Shown one piece after another: positions 36,074 to 44,437 of a stretch of DNA of 64,000 bases; the first letter of the stretch is position 1, and each line of letters opens with the position of its first letter. The position numbers and the translations under genes are program-made. The notes beneath the pieces are model-generated. The model worked only from the letters and a program-made list of their open reading frames with translations. It was not told where the DNA came from and did not search any database. This DNA is from JBGANR01 sp044222225 (GTDB taxonomy: Bacteria > Actinomycetota > Actinomycetes > Mycobacteriales > Mycobacteriaceae): contig JBGANR010000009.1 of NCBI GenBank assembly GCA_044222225.1, positions 96,137-160,136 on the forward strand, in the 5' to 3' direction.

Positions 36074-36952
36074 TCAGCGCTTGGCGTCGTCGTACCGGTA
36101 GAAGCCGTGGCCGGCCTTCTTGCCGACGCGTCCCGCCTCGACCATCCGCAGCAGCAGCGGCGGCGGCGAGTAGAGCGGCTCCTTGTACTCCTCGTACAGC
36201 TTGTCCGCGATGGCCTTGACGGTGTCGAGACCGATGAGGTCCGACAGCCGCAGCGGGCCCATCGGGTGGGCGCAGCCGAGCACCATCGCCTTGTCGGCGT
36301 CCTCGGCCGTCGCGAAACCGGACTCCACCATGCGGATCGCCGAGAGCAGGTACGGCACGAGCAACGCGTTGACGACGAAGCCCGAGCGGTCGGCCGACCG
36401 CACCACCTGCTTGCCGAGGACCTCGCCGGCGAACGCCTCGGCACGCGCGGCGACCTCCGGCGAGGTCAGGAGCGTCGGGACGAGCTCGACGAGCGGCAGC
36501 ACCGGCACCGGGTTGAAGAAGTGCATGCCGACGACCCGGGCCGGGTTCCCGGTCGCCATCCCGAGCTTCATGATCGGGATCGAGCTCGTGTTGGACGCGA
36601 GCACCGCGTTCGGATCGGTGATCACCTTGTCGAGCTCGGCGAAGATCGCCGTCTTCACGGCCTCGTCCTCGAGAACCGCCTCGACGACGAGCTGCCGGTC
36701 GGCGAAATCACCCAGGTCGGAGGTGAACCGCAGCCGCCCCGCCGCCTGCTCGCGCTCACGCTCGGTGAGCTTTCCGCTGGACACGCCGCGGTCGAGGGAC
36801 CGCAGCACCCGGGTGCGCCCGGCGGCGGCCAGCTCCCGGGTCGATTCGAAGACGAGTACGTCCGCCCCGGCACGTGCGCACACCTCGACGATGCCGGCCC
36901 CCATCTGGCCTGCACCGACGACGCCGACGCGCGTGATCACCTCGCTTGCCAT
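36074..36952 (-). CDS. fadB2: 3-hydroxybutyryl-CoA dehydrogenase
   Basis: A 292-residue NAD(P)-dependent 3-hydroxyacyl-CoA dehydrogenase. Rossmann motif VGVVGAGQMGAGIVEVCARAG, catalytic Ser/His region LASNTSSIPI and MHFFNPVPVLPLVELV, and the C-terminal domain beginning RSGFVVNALLVPYL. It interconverts acetoacetyl-CoA and 3-hydroxybutyryl-CoA. It lies 31 bp downstream of isocitrate lyase, as in M. tuberculosis (icl1-fadB2), so it is probably cotranscribed for growth on fatty acids. Confidence 0.93.
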   Translation of the reverse strand: MASEVITRVGVVGAGQMGAGIVEVCARAGADVLVFESTRELAAAGRTRVLRSLDRGVSSGKLTEREREQAAGRLRFTSDLGDFADRQLVVEAVLEDEAVKTAIFAELDKVITDPNAVLASNTSSIPIMKLGMATGNPARVVGMHFFNPVPVLPLVELVPTLLTSPEVAARAEAFAGEVLGKQVVRSADRSGFVVNALLVPYLLSAIRMVESGFATAEDADKAMVLGCAHPMGPLRLSDLIGLDTVKAIADKLYEEYKEPLYSPPPLLLRMVEAGRVGKKAGHGFYRYDDAKR

Positions 36953-36983
36953 GTTCACCACTTCCCTGCCGTCTCCGCCTCGA

Positions 36984-38270
36984 TCAGTGGAACTGACCCT
37001 CTTCGGTGGAACCCTTGAGCGCCGTCGTGGAGCTGTTCGGGTCGACCGTCGTGGCGATCCGGTCGAAGTATCCCGCACCGACCTCACGCTGGTGCTTGGT
37101 GGCCGTGTAGCCGCGGGACTCGGAGGCGAACTCCGCCTCCTGCAGGTGGACGTACGCCTTCATCTGCTCGCGGGCGTAGCCGTACGCCAGATCGAACATC
37201 GAGTAGTTGAGGGCGTGGAAGCCGGCCAGGGTGATGAACTGGAACTTGAAGCCCATCGCACCGAGCTCGTTCTGGAACTTCGCGATGGTCGCGTCGTCCA
37301 GGTGCTGACGCCAGTTGAAGGACGGGCTGCAGTTGTAGGCGAGCAGCTGGTCCGGGAACTCGCTCTTGACGGCCTCGGCGAACTTCTTCGCGACCTCGAG
37401 ATCGGGGGTGCCGGTCTCCATCCAGATGAGGTCGGCGTACGGGGCGTAGGCCTTGGCGCGGGCGATGCAGGGCTCGATGCCGTTGCGGATGTTGTAGAAG
37501 CCCTCGGTGGTGCGCTCACCGGTGACGAACGGCTTGTCACGCTCGTCGACGTCGGAGGTGATGAGCGTCGCGGCCTCGGCGTCGGTGCGGGCCACGACGA
37601 CCGTCGGGACGTTCGCGACGTCCGCCGCGAGCCTTGCCGCGGTCAGGGTGCGGACGTGCTGCTGGGTCGGGATGAGGACCTTGCCGCCGAGATGGCCGCA
37701 CTTCTTCTCCGACGCGAGCTGATCCTCCCAGTGGGTGCCGGCGGCGCCCGCGGCGATCATCGCCTTCTGCAGCTCGTAGACGTTGAGCGCGCCGCCGAAG
37801 CCGGCCTCGCCGTCCGCGACGATCGGGACGAGCCAGTTGTCGATGGAGTCGTCACCCTCGACCCGGGCGATCTCGTCGGCGCGCAGCAGCGCGTTGTTGA
37901 TGCGGCGCACGACCGACGGCACCGAGTTGGCCGGGTACAGCGACTGGTCCGGGTAGGTGTGGCCCGAGAGGTTCGCATCGCCCGCGACCTGCCAGCCCGA
38001 CAGGTACACGGCCTTGAGGCCCGCGCGCACCTGCTGCACGGCCTGGTTGCCGGTGAGCGCGCCGAGCGCGTTGATGTAGCCGTCGCCGTTCACGCCCTCC
38101 CACAGGATCTCGGCGCCGCGGCGGGCGAGCGTGTGCTCCTCGACGACGTTGCCCTGGAGCTGGACGACCTGGTCGGCCGAGAAGTCCCGGACGACGCCCT
38201 TCCAGCGCGGGTTCGTGTCCCAGTCCTGCTGGATCTCCGCTGCGGTACGCGGCTTGCCGGTGTTGCTCAT
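36984..38270 (-). CDS. aceA: Isocitrate lyase
   Basis: A 428-residue glyoxylate-shunt enzyme cleaving isocitrate to succinate and glyoxylate. The active-site loop KKCGHLGGKVLIPTQQH holds the catalytic cysteine; WMETGTPDLEVAKKFAEAVK and LLAYNCSPSFNWR bind substrate; the length matches Icl1. The start ATG (MSNTGKPRTAAEI) follows GGAGT. The upstream region carries tandem TTTGCRAAG words, the kind of site bound by RamB, whose gene is 2.2 kb away. It is followed by fadB2. Confidence 0.96.
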   Translation of the reverse strand: MSNTGKPRTAAEIQQDWDTNPRWKGVVRDFSADQVVQLQGNVVEEHTLARRGAEILWEGVNGDGYINALGALTGNQAVQQVRAGLKAVYLSGWQVAGDANLSGHTYPDQSLYPANSVPSVVRRINNALLRADEIARVEGDDSIDNWLVPIVADGEAGFGGALNVYELQKAMIAAGAAGTHWEDQLASEKKCGHLGGKVLIPTQQHVRTLTAARLAADVANVPTVVVARTDAEAATLITSDVDERDKPFVTGERTTEGFYNIRNGIEPCIARAKAYAPYADLIWMETGTPDLEVAKKFAEAVKSEFPDQLLAYNCSPSFNWRQHLDDATIAKFQNELGAMGFKFQFITLAGFHALNYSMFDLAYGYAREQMKAYVHLQEAEFASESRGYTATKHQREVGAGYFDRIATTVDPNSSTTALKGSTEEGQFH

Positions 38271-38609
38271 GCCTGACTCCACTTCGTTGTGATCTCGGTG
38301 TGCAGATCCTCCGGGGCGCAGCGATCATGCTCGCGGCGTCTGGTTCGCAATCGAACCGGCCCGGTTGACGTGCTCGTCACCGAGCGTGCCACAGAGAAAC
38401 ATGCAGGTCCAGGCCTTACCGACTGCAAATGACGCCACTAAACAACGCGCGTTTGCAAAGTTTGCGAAGTTGCTGGTGCGAAAGAAGCTACCGGCGGGTT
38501 CAAAAAGTACGCTTGTACTGGGACTTTGCCGAGCACCCGCTTCGAGACCCCGCAGGCGTCGGCGATCGCGAACGTGACCAGCGCCACATACGCGTCCGGC
38601 CGGGAACCG
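38271..38609. promoter_or_regulatory. aceA upstream region with candidate RamB sites
   Basis: A 339-bp stretch with no convincing gene. TTTGCAAAG (38452-38460) and TTTGCGAAG (38461-38469) are directly repeated. ACTGCAAAT (38422) and ACTTTGCCG (38522) are weaker copies. RamB is known to bind AACTTTGCAAA-like sequences near icl/aceA in corynebacteria and mycobacteria, so these are likely its sites. No clear -10 box was settled on. Confidence 0.6.
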
Positions 38610-38686
38610 CCATGGCTGTGGATGGTTGCCATGGTCATGGCCATGACAGGTGTCCACATCCATGGCGTTCACCTACAGCCATGGCG
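38610..38686. repeat. 77-bp palindromic flank, left copy
   Basis: A nested palindrome: outer arms CCATGGCTGT/ACAGCCATGG and an inner perfect GTCATGGCCATGAC. It aligns without gaps to 39632-39708 (about 55 of 77 positions identical). The stop codon of the AbiEi-like gene lies inside it. Confidence 0.8.
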
Positions 38687-39635
38687 TTCGCGCCCCCGCG
38701 GCGTCGAAAGCTCGGTGCAGGACGGCCCACAGACGCTCCGGATGCTCGAGGTCCGGCCACGTCCAGCGGGCCACGACGGCGCCGGTCGCACGGATCCGAT
38801 CCTCACGCAGCTTCTCTTTCCAGAGCGCTCGTCCGGCAGGGTCGATATCGGCACCGAACTTCACTCGTCCGTCGAACTCGCCGACGATGCGGCCGCCCAA
38901 CCAGTCGAAGTCGGTGCGAGCCACGAACCGTCCGGCGTCGTCGAGCAGTTCGTGCTGTTGACGAGGCAGCGGGAATCCGGGCCGCAGCACCATTCGGGCA
39001 AGACTGAAGGATTCGCCGACGCTCTCGGCGAGTCCGGTGGCGACGCCCACCGCCCAGCGTGCGCGGGGCACACCCCGCGCACGTCCGAGTGCGTCGACGG
39101 CTCCCGCCATCTCCGCCCGCCGCGTTCTCGCCCGCAATGCCGAATCGACGGCGACGAACGCCTCGACGGCCGATCCGCGTCGGGCCACGTCGACCGCGGT
39201 GCGTGCCATCGTCGTCACCGGAACCCCGTCGACGATGACGGGCTCAGCACTTCCCGGATGCACGATCCGCCCCGCTCCACGGGTACCTCGGTGCGGCGCC
39301 GTGCTGTGAACACGACGTCGGTCCGGGTTCAGCAGGCCGAGGCCGTGAACGGCCGCAGCCGAGTCGTGGCTGATCACCCCACCGAACGCCGGGTGACGTG
39401 CGGTCGCCACGACTCGGAGCCGATAGCGCTCCTCAGGCCCCAATCTCGACGCCGGCCCCGTCCAATACCAGCCCGGCGTCACCCGCACCAGCGTTCCCGC
39501 GGCGAGCATCCGTCGCACCTCATGCTGCCGATGGCCGCTCCCGACGAGTTCCGCCCAACTGACGAGTCGTTCGATCCCCATAGCGGCTTGGACGCATCCG
39601 GGGCCCGGTCGGTTCCACACCCCACCGACTGCCAT
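38673..39635 (-). CDS. AbiEi-antitoxin-like / DUF559-type protein framed by palindromes
   Basis: A 320-residue protein of a kind found in many copies in actinobacterial genomes. The N-terminal part (LVSWAELVGSGHRQHEVRRMLAAGTLVRVTPGWYW) is the winged-helix AbiEi antitoxin-like domain. The middle (VISHDSAAAVHGLGLL, VTTMARTAVDVAR) follows that family. The C-terminal part (DFDWLGGRIVGEFDGRVKFG...LWKEKLREDRIRATGAVVARWTWPDL) resembles DUF559/Vsr-type endonuclease folds, with D-x-D/E-F-D and K residues. Start uncertain: the ATG at 39635 lies in the flanking repeat; MGIERLVSW at 39581 fits the family better. No toxin partner is adjacent. Confidence 0.65.
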   Translation of the reverse strand: MAVGGVWNRPGPGCVQAAMGIERLVSWAELVGSGHRQHEVRRMLAAGTLVRVTPGWYWTGPASRLGPEERYRLRVVATARHPAFGGVISHDSAAAVHGLGLLNPDRRRVHSTAPHRGTRGAGRIVHPGSAEPVIVDGVPVTTMARTAVDVARRGSAVEAFVAVDSALRARTRRAEMAGAVDALGRARGVPRARWAVGVATGLAESVGESFSLARMVLRPGFPLPRQQHELLDDAGRFVARTDFDWLGGRIVGEFDGRVKFGADIDPAGRALWKEKLREDRIRATGAVVARWTWPDLEHPERLWAVLHRAFDAAGARTPWL

Positions 39636-39708
39636 AGCCGTGGATAGTTGCCATAGCCATGGCTATGGCGCTTGTCCACAGACATGGCAGTGCTCCACGG
39701 CTATGGTC
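39632..39708. repeat. 77-bp palindromic flank, right copy
   Basis: Outer arms CCATAGCCGTGGA/TCCACGGCTATGG and an inner perfect 20-base palindrome, GCCATAGCCATGGCTATGGC. Same order of elements as the left copy at the other end of the AbiEi-like gene. Where the arm bases differ between copies, the partner base also differs. Confidence 0.8.
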
Positions 39709-39710
39709 GG

Positions 39711-40424
39711 CTACTTCGGCTTCCCGAGCTCGATCGCCCGGGCGAACATGTGCAGGAACGCCACCTGGTCGACGCTCGCCGGGCCGTCCTCACCGGAGGC
39801 GTCCAACTGCACCGTGCCGCCGTCGACGATCGCGTAGGCGTGCAGGTCGACGCGGCGGGCGTCGGGCTTGCCGGGGACCTTGACGGTGGAGACCTGGCGG
39901 ACGGCGAACTGCTCGTCGGCTCGCGAATCGATGGGCGTCAGCTCCTGGCTGTCGACGACCACCGACGTCCCCTCGATCGTGCTGCCCTGGCGCGCGGTGA
40001 ACGTCACCCTCGCGCATGCGCCGGTGGCAGCGGAACGGTCCGCGGCGATGACACGCTTCGCGTTCACGGCGAGCTGCGTGATCGAGCCGGTGACGCCGTC
40101 GCCGCTGCCGAACTCGTAGTAGACGAGCGCGGCCTTCTCCTCGGTGAGGTGCGGCTGCAGCAGCGACGTCGCCGTCGAGACGCAGTCCTTCGGCTCGACC
40201 GTCGACTGGGCAAGCGCCGCGACGGCGTCGGCGTTGTTGTCGCGCAGCTGCTGCACCGTCACGGCGACGGGGCGATAGCCGTCGGGAAAGTCATCGGGAG
40301 ACAACAGATGTCGCTGCGGAACGAACTCGGGTGCGCCGGTTTCGCCGGCGCCGCACGCGACGCCTCCGAGCGCCAGGCCCGTCGCCAGCGCCACCGCCGC
40401 CGCGCCTCGAGCCGTCCGTCGCAT
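39711..40424 (-). CDS. Secreted lipoprotein of unknown function
   Basis: A 237-residue predicted lipoprotein. Signal MRRTARGAAAVALATGLALGGVAC with lipobox GGVAC; the mature part begins GAGETGAPEFVPQRHLLSPDDFPDGYRPVAV. The mature domain has the two-cysteine pattern (DCVSTATSLL...ACARVTF) of the LpqH/PknH-sensor-like or DUF5642 proteins, but I do not recognise it firmly. Position between icl and ramB matches Rv0466-Rv0467 surroundings only loosely. It is divergent from ramB across 33 bp. Confidence 0.7.
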   Translation of the reverse strand: MRRTARGAAAVALATGLALGGVACGAGETGAPEFVPQRHLLSPDDFPDGYRPVAVTVQQLRDNNADAVAALAQSTVEPKDCVSTATSLLQPHLTEEKAALVYYEFGSGDGVTGSITQLAVNAKRVIAADRSAATGACARVTFTARQGSTIEGTSVVVDSQELTPIDSRADEQFAVRQVSTVKVPGKPDARRVDLHAYAIVDGGTVQLDASGEDGPASVDQVAFLHMFARAIELGKPK

Positions 40425-40457
40425 CGCCGTCACGCGGACGACGCTACCGTGGGCCGC

Positions 40458-41867
40458 GTGGGCAAGGCGTACGTCGGATCGCGGCTGCGGGTGCTGCGAT
40501 CCGAGCGCGGGCTCTCGCAGGTCGCCCTGGCCGAGGCACTCGCGATCTCGCCGTCCTATCTCAACCAGATCGAGCACGACACCCGGCCGCTGACGCCGCG
40601 CGTCCTCGCGAAGATCACGGCGGCGTTCGGCATCGATGCCGCGTTCTTCGACACCGCCGACGACACCCGGCTCGTCGCCGAGCTGCGCGAGGTCTTCCTC
40701 GACGCCGATGTCGGGGCGAGCGCCGACCCGGCCGAGCTCTCGGCGGTCGTCGCCGATCACCCCGCCGTCGCGCAGGCCATGGTGCATCTGCACCGGCGCT
40801 ATCGGCTGGCGACCGACCAGCTCGCGGCGGCGACCGACGACCGGAACGACCGCAGCATGCGAGGCTCGATCTCGGTGCCGCACGAGGAGGTGCGGGACTT
40901 CTTCTATCAGCGGCAGAACTACCTGCACCCGCTCGACAGGGCCGCCGAGAACCTCACGGCGCGCAGCCGCATGCACTCCCGTGACATCCCCGGCGCCATC
41001 GCCGACGCGCTGGAGACGGCGCACGGCGTGTCGATCGTCTCCCGCGTCGACCTGGGCGAGCAGACGCTGCATCGCTACGACCCGTCGACGCGGGTGCTGG
41101 AGATCGCCGCGCACCTCTCGCGCGGGCAGCGCGTGTTCCGGCTGGCGTCCGAACTCGCCTACCTCGAATGCGGGCCGGTGCTCGACGAGCTCGTCGCCGA
41201 GGGCGGGTTCACGAGCGAGGAGGCGCGGATCCTCGCCTACCAGGGCCTGGCGAACTACTACGCCGCGGCGGCCGTGCTCCCCTACGAGCATTTCCACGGC
41301 GCCGCGGAGGATTTCCGCTACGACATCGAGCGGCTGTCGGCGTTCTACGCCGTGTCCTACGAGACGATCTGCCACCGGCTCTCGACGCTGCAGCGTCCCA
41401 ACCTGCGCGGCGTGCCGTTCTCGTTCGTCCGGGTCGACCGCGCCGGCAACATGTCCAAACGCCAGTCGGCGACCGGCTTCCACTTCTCGTCGTCCGGCGG
41501 CACCTGCCCGCTGTGGAACGTCTACGAGACGTTCGGCTCCCCCGGCAAGATCCTCGTCCAGATCGCGCGGATGCCCGACGGCCGCGAATACCTGTGGGTG
41601 GCGCGGACCGTCGAACGCCGCGCCGCGCGCTACGGCCAGGCGGGCAAGACCTTCGCGATCGGCCTCGGCTGCGAACTGCGGCACGCCGCCCGACTCGTCT
41701 ACTCCGACGGCCTCGAGCTGGGCCCCAACTCCCGCATCACCCCCATCGGCATCGGCTGCCGCGTCTGCGAGCGCGAGAACTGCGCGCAACGCGCCTTCCC
41801 CGCCGTCGGCGCCCGGCTCGACATCGAGATGCACCGGAGCACGATCTCGCCCTACCTGGTGCGATGA
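40458..41867 (+). CDS. ramB: Short-chain fatty acid/acetate regulator RamB
   Basis: A 469-residue regulator close to the M. tuberculosis RamB length. XRE HTH at the start (YVGSRLRVLRSERGLSQVALAEALAISPSYLNQIEHDTRPLTPRVLAKI). A middle ImmA/IrrE-like domain follows (HPLDRAAENLTARSRMHSRDIPGAIADALE), with SELAYLECGPVLDEL and AAVLPYEHFH. The C-terminal cysteine-containing region is GIGCRVCERENCAQRAFP. It controls acetate and glyoxylate genes, notably isocitrate lyase. The GTG lies seven bases after TACCGT (leaderless). Candidate sites are at 38452-38469. Confidence 0.93.
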   Translation: MGKAYVGSRLRVLRSERGLSQVALAEALAISPSYLNQIEHDTRPLTPRVLAKITAAFGIDAAFFDTADDTRLVAELREVFLDADVGASADPAELSAVVADHPAVAQAMVHLHRRYRLATDQLAAATDDRNDRSMRGSISVPHEEVRDFFYQRQNYLHPLDRAAENLTARSRMHSRDIPGAIADALETAHGVSIVSRVDLGEQTLHRYDPSTRVLEIAAHLSRGQRVFRLASELAYLECGPVLDELVAEGGFTSEEARILAYQGLANYYAAAAVLPYEHFHGAAEDFRYDIERLSAFYAVSYETICHRLSTLQRPNLRGVPFSFVRVDRAGNMSKRQSATGFHFSSSGGTCPLWNVYETFGSPGKILVQIARMPDGREYLWVARTVERRAARYGQAGKTFAIGLGCELRHAARLVYSDGLELGPNSRITPIGIGCRVCERENCAQRAFPAVGARLDIEMHRSTISPYLVR

Positions 41868-41931
41868 CGCCGGCCGAGGTCCGACACCGCCGTGGGGGGG
41901 GAGCGGACTCCCGGCGGCACGGCGGACCCGC

Positions 41932-42621
41932 TCACGCGCGCGGCGTCACCTGGAAGCCTTCGACGATCTTCTCGGCGTCGTCACCGAACGCCTTGTTGTC
42001 CTGATCGACGCTCGTGATGATGAGGTCGACGCCGATGATCTTGTCGCCGGCCGGGGCCGCGACGACGATGGCGGCGATCCGGCGCGCGGGCTTGTCGCCG
42101 TCGGCCGGGTACTGGAAGGCGAACAGCTTGGCCGGCAGCCCGCAGACGGTGTGATCCTCGTTCTTGACGATCGTGCCGCCGGATTCGGTGACCGACCGCT
42201 CCTCCGCCTCGAACGCCTGCTGCGCGGTGACCTTCTGGCCGCCGAAGTCGTTGAAGAGGATGAGCATGTCCGGCTGGTAGTTCTGGGTGGCATAGGCGGT
42301 GTTGGCGAAGCGGGCACGGACGTCGCCGCTGCTGTCGACGTCGACCTTCTGCCAACCGGTGGGCAGCGGCACCTTGACCTCGGGCTCGCCGCCCCGGGAT
42401 TCGATGGTGACGAGCGCTTCCGACGTCGTCGCGCACGGACTCGTGGGCGCCGACGACTTCGTCGCCGTGCCGGTGGTGGGGCTGGACGGCGCGGCTGAGG
42501 AGGACGTGGTCGCCGAACTCGCCGGCGCGGCGTCCTTCTTCTCATCCTTGGAACAGGCGGTCGCGGTGAGGAACATCGAACCGGCGACTGCGAAGACGAC
42601 ACAGGCACGAGAAATTTTCAT
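41932..42621 (-). CDS. LpqN/LpqT-family lipoprotein
   Basis: A 229-residue lipoprotein. Signal MKISRACVVFAVAGSMFLTATAC with lipobox TATAC, a Ser/Thr/Ala linker, then a mature domain VKVPLPTGWQKVDVDSSGDVRARFANTAY...DMLILFNDFGGQKVTAQQAF, which matches LpqN/LpqT-type proteins. LpqN in M. tuberculosis is implicated in envelope lipid and host interaction. It is convergent with ramB; a small C/G hairpin lies in the 64-bp gap. Confidence 0.8.
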   Translation of the reverse strand: MKISRACVVFAVAGSMFLTATACSKDEKKDAAPASSATTSSSAAPSSPTTGTATKSSAPTSPCATTSEALVTIESRGGEPEVKVPLPTGWQKVDVDSSGDVRARFANTAYATQNYQPDMLILFNDFGGQKVTAQQAFEAEERSVTESGGTIVKNEDHTVCGLPAKLFAFQYPADGDKPARRIAAIVVAAPAGDKIIGVDLIITSVDQDNKAFGDDAEKIVEGFQVTPRA

Positions 42622-42740
42622 GAGCTAACCATAACGTAGCGATCATTAGCAGGCGAGAGTCTGGTGTCATCCGGCGAAACGTCAGACGAAGACCCGACAC
42701 GCGGTGTCCCGGTTCCGATCCGCGCGGTAACGTCGCCGGG

Positions 42741-43286
42741 GTGAGCCAGCCCCGCGTCACTCCCGGAGGTCTTCGCCGACTCGGCCTCGTCAACTGGGTG
42801 TTCGCCCGCGGCGCCGCCCGGGTGATCGGCGTCCGGGACGCACACATCTTCTCGACGCTCGGCCGCACCAGGGGCCTCTTCCGCGGCTGGCTGCATTTCT
42901 CCGGACGACTCCTGGCGCTCAGCGGCCTCTCCCGGCGCGACACCGAACTCGTCATCATCCGAGTCGCCCTGGTCCGCGGCTGCGACTACGAACTCGACCA
43001 TCATCGGGCCATCGGACGTCGCGCCGGGATCGACGACGGCGTCTACACCCGGCTGGTCACAGGCCCGTCGGATCCGGCCTGGTCGGCGCGCGATCGTGCG
43101 CTGCTGACGGCCGTCGACGAGCTCGTCGCCGACCGGCAGATCTCCGATGCGACCTGGGCGGACCTCGCGGCGCACCTCGACGAGCGCCGGCTCGTCACCT
43201 TCGTGCTGCTCGTCGGACAATACGACAGCCTGGCGACGACGATCTCGACCCTCGGCATCGCCCGAGACGAGCCGCGACGCGGGTAG
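42741..43286 (+). CDS. Carboxymuconolactone decarboxylase (AhpD-like) family protein
   Basis: A 181-residue all-helical CMD protein: FSGRLLALSGLSRRDTELVIIRVALVRGCDYELDHHRAIGRRAGI is the core, with one cysteine and the conserved histidine pair. AhpD's second CxxC cysteine is absent, so peroxidase partnering is uncertain. Corresponds to Rv0464c near lpdC. TAACGT lies seven bases before the GTG (leaderless). Confidence 0.82.
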   Translation: MSQPRVTPGGLRRLGLVNWVFARGAARVIGVRDAHIFSTLGRTRGLFRGWLHFSGRLLALSGLSRRDTELVIIRVALVRGCDYELDHHRAIGRRAGIDDGVYTRLVTGPSDPAWSARDRALLTAVDELVADRQISDATWADLAAHLDERRLVTFVLLVGQYDSLATTISTLGIARDEPRRG

Positions 43287-43303
43287 ACGCGGACACCTTC
43301 CTA

Positions 43304-43366
43304 GATGTCCGGCTGAGCGAGGCGCCGTGACGATATTCTCCTCGGCGGCCCGCTCAGCCGGACATC
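43304..43366. repeat. Class-2 palindromic 3'-end element, copy 2
   Basis: Arms 43304-43327 and 43343-43366 pair at 22 of 24 positions (GATGTCCGGCTGAGCG at the base). Loop TGACGATATTCTCCT is almost the reverse complement of the copy-3 loop. It lies 17 bp after the CMD gene. Confidence 0.8.
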
Positions 43367-43489
43367 CGGGAAGGGCATCCGGCGTACCGGTGAGCTTCGG
43401 CGCGAGAACCCGGCGCAAGCGCAGGTCCAGCGTGTGATATACGGCGGACGACGCCGCGGCGCGACACCCGGCCGGTAGCGTTGAGGACG

Positions 43490-44248
43490 ATGACTGTCGC
43501 CGCCCCCGCCGTTCGGATCCCCTCGCTCGCCACCCGCCTCCTCGGTGCCGCACGTCGATACGTGGACGTGGCCGTCGTCGTCGCCGTCCTCGTGACGACG
43601 AACATCGTGGCCCACTTCACCACGCCGTGGGCGAGCATCGCCGCCGTGCCCATCGCGGCGTTCGCGCTGCTGGCGGTCATGCGACACCGCGGACTGGCCT
43701 GGGCGGACCTCGGTCTGTCACGCGCGTCATGGCGTCCGGGAGCGAAGTACGCGGCGGGCTGTGTCGGATTCGTGGCACTGGTCGTCGGCATCGGCGTCGC
43801 GCTGCCGTTCACCCGCGACCTGTTCCTCAACAACCGCTACGCCACCGTCTCCGGCGCGCTGCTCGCGTCGATGGTGCTCATCCCCCTGCAGACCGTCATC
43901 CCCGAAGAGCTCGCCTTCCGCGGCATCCTCCACGGCGCACTGCACCGGGCCGCCGGATTCCGGGTCGCGATCGCCGCCGGCTCACTGCTGTTCGGCTTCT
44001 GGCACATCGCCACATCGATCGGCCTGACCAGCGGAAACCGCGGACTCGCCGCGATCTTCGGGACGGGCGTGTTCGGTCAGATCGCCGGCGTCGTCGGTGC
44101 CGTGCTGCTGACGGCCGCGGCCGGCGGCGTCTTCACCTGGCTGCGCGCCCGCAGCGGCTCGTTGCTCGCCCCCATCGCCCTGCACTGGGCGTTCAACGGC
44201 TGCGGCGCGCTGGCGGCGGCCTACGTCTGGCAGACCACCCTCGGCTGA
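43490..44248 (+). CDS. CPBP family intramembrane metalloprotease
   Basis: A 252-residue membrane protein with six to eight helices. It carries the Rce1/CPBP motifs EELAFRG (43910 region), FGFWHIATS and HWAFNGCG. These place the Glu-Glu, His and His/Asn metal and catalytic residues inside the membrane. The ATG lies eight bases after TAGCGT (leaderless); an upstream TTG three codons earlier is possible. Substrate unknown. It is followed by a long inverted repeat shared with the convergent lpd. Confidence 0.87.
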   Translation: MTVAAPAVRIPSLATRLLGAARRYVDVAVVVAVLVTTNIVAHFTTPWASIAAVPIAAFALLAVMRHRGLAWADLGLSRASWRPGAKYAAGCVGFVALVVGIGVALPFTRDLFLNNRYATVSGALLASMVLIPLQTVIPEELAFRGILHGALHRAAGFRVAIAAGSLLFGFWHIATSIGLTSGNRGLAAIFGTGVFGQIAGVVGAVLLTAAAGGVFTWLRARSGSLLAPIALHWAFNGCGALAAAYVWQTTLG

Positions 44249-44320
44249 CAGCCTGCCACTCGGCCACCGGACGACCAGTCGCGGCGGCCGACCAGCGGGT
44301 TGACGTCGCCGGGCCGCCGT

Positions 44321-44415
44321 CGGAAGGGCGGCCACCCGAACGCCGCCGGCATCGGGCCTGGCGGGAGGGCCCGCTAGGGCCCGGGGACTGCGGCGTTCGG
44401 GTGGCCGCCCTTCCG
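44321..44415. repeat. Class-3 hairpin at convergent gene ends, copy 2
   Basis: Perfect 26-bp arms at 44321-44346 and 44390-44415 around a 43-base loop. The loop contains GGCATCGGGCCTGGCGGG, a nested GGGCCC-GCTA-GGGCCC hairpin and GGGGACT. The loop words match the 11.7-kb element; the arms do not. It lies between CPBP protease (+) and lpd (-). Confidence 0.8.
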
Positions 44416-44437
44416 GCGGCGACGAGCAAGCGGGTCG

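Noticed and set aside
38325..38672. Possible small minus-strand genes upstream of aceA
   Set aside because: Short frames with no ribosome-binding site that overlap the candidate RamB sites and the palindromic repeat; no recognisable protein.
43425..43450. Another CGTATA word upstream of the CPBP protease gene
   Set aside because: No inverted repeat surrounds it, so it does not belong with the apex-conserved hairpins.
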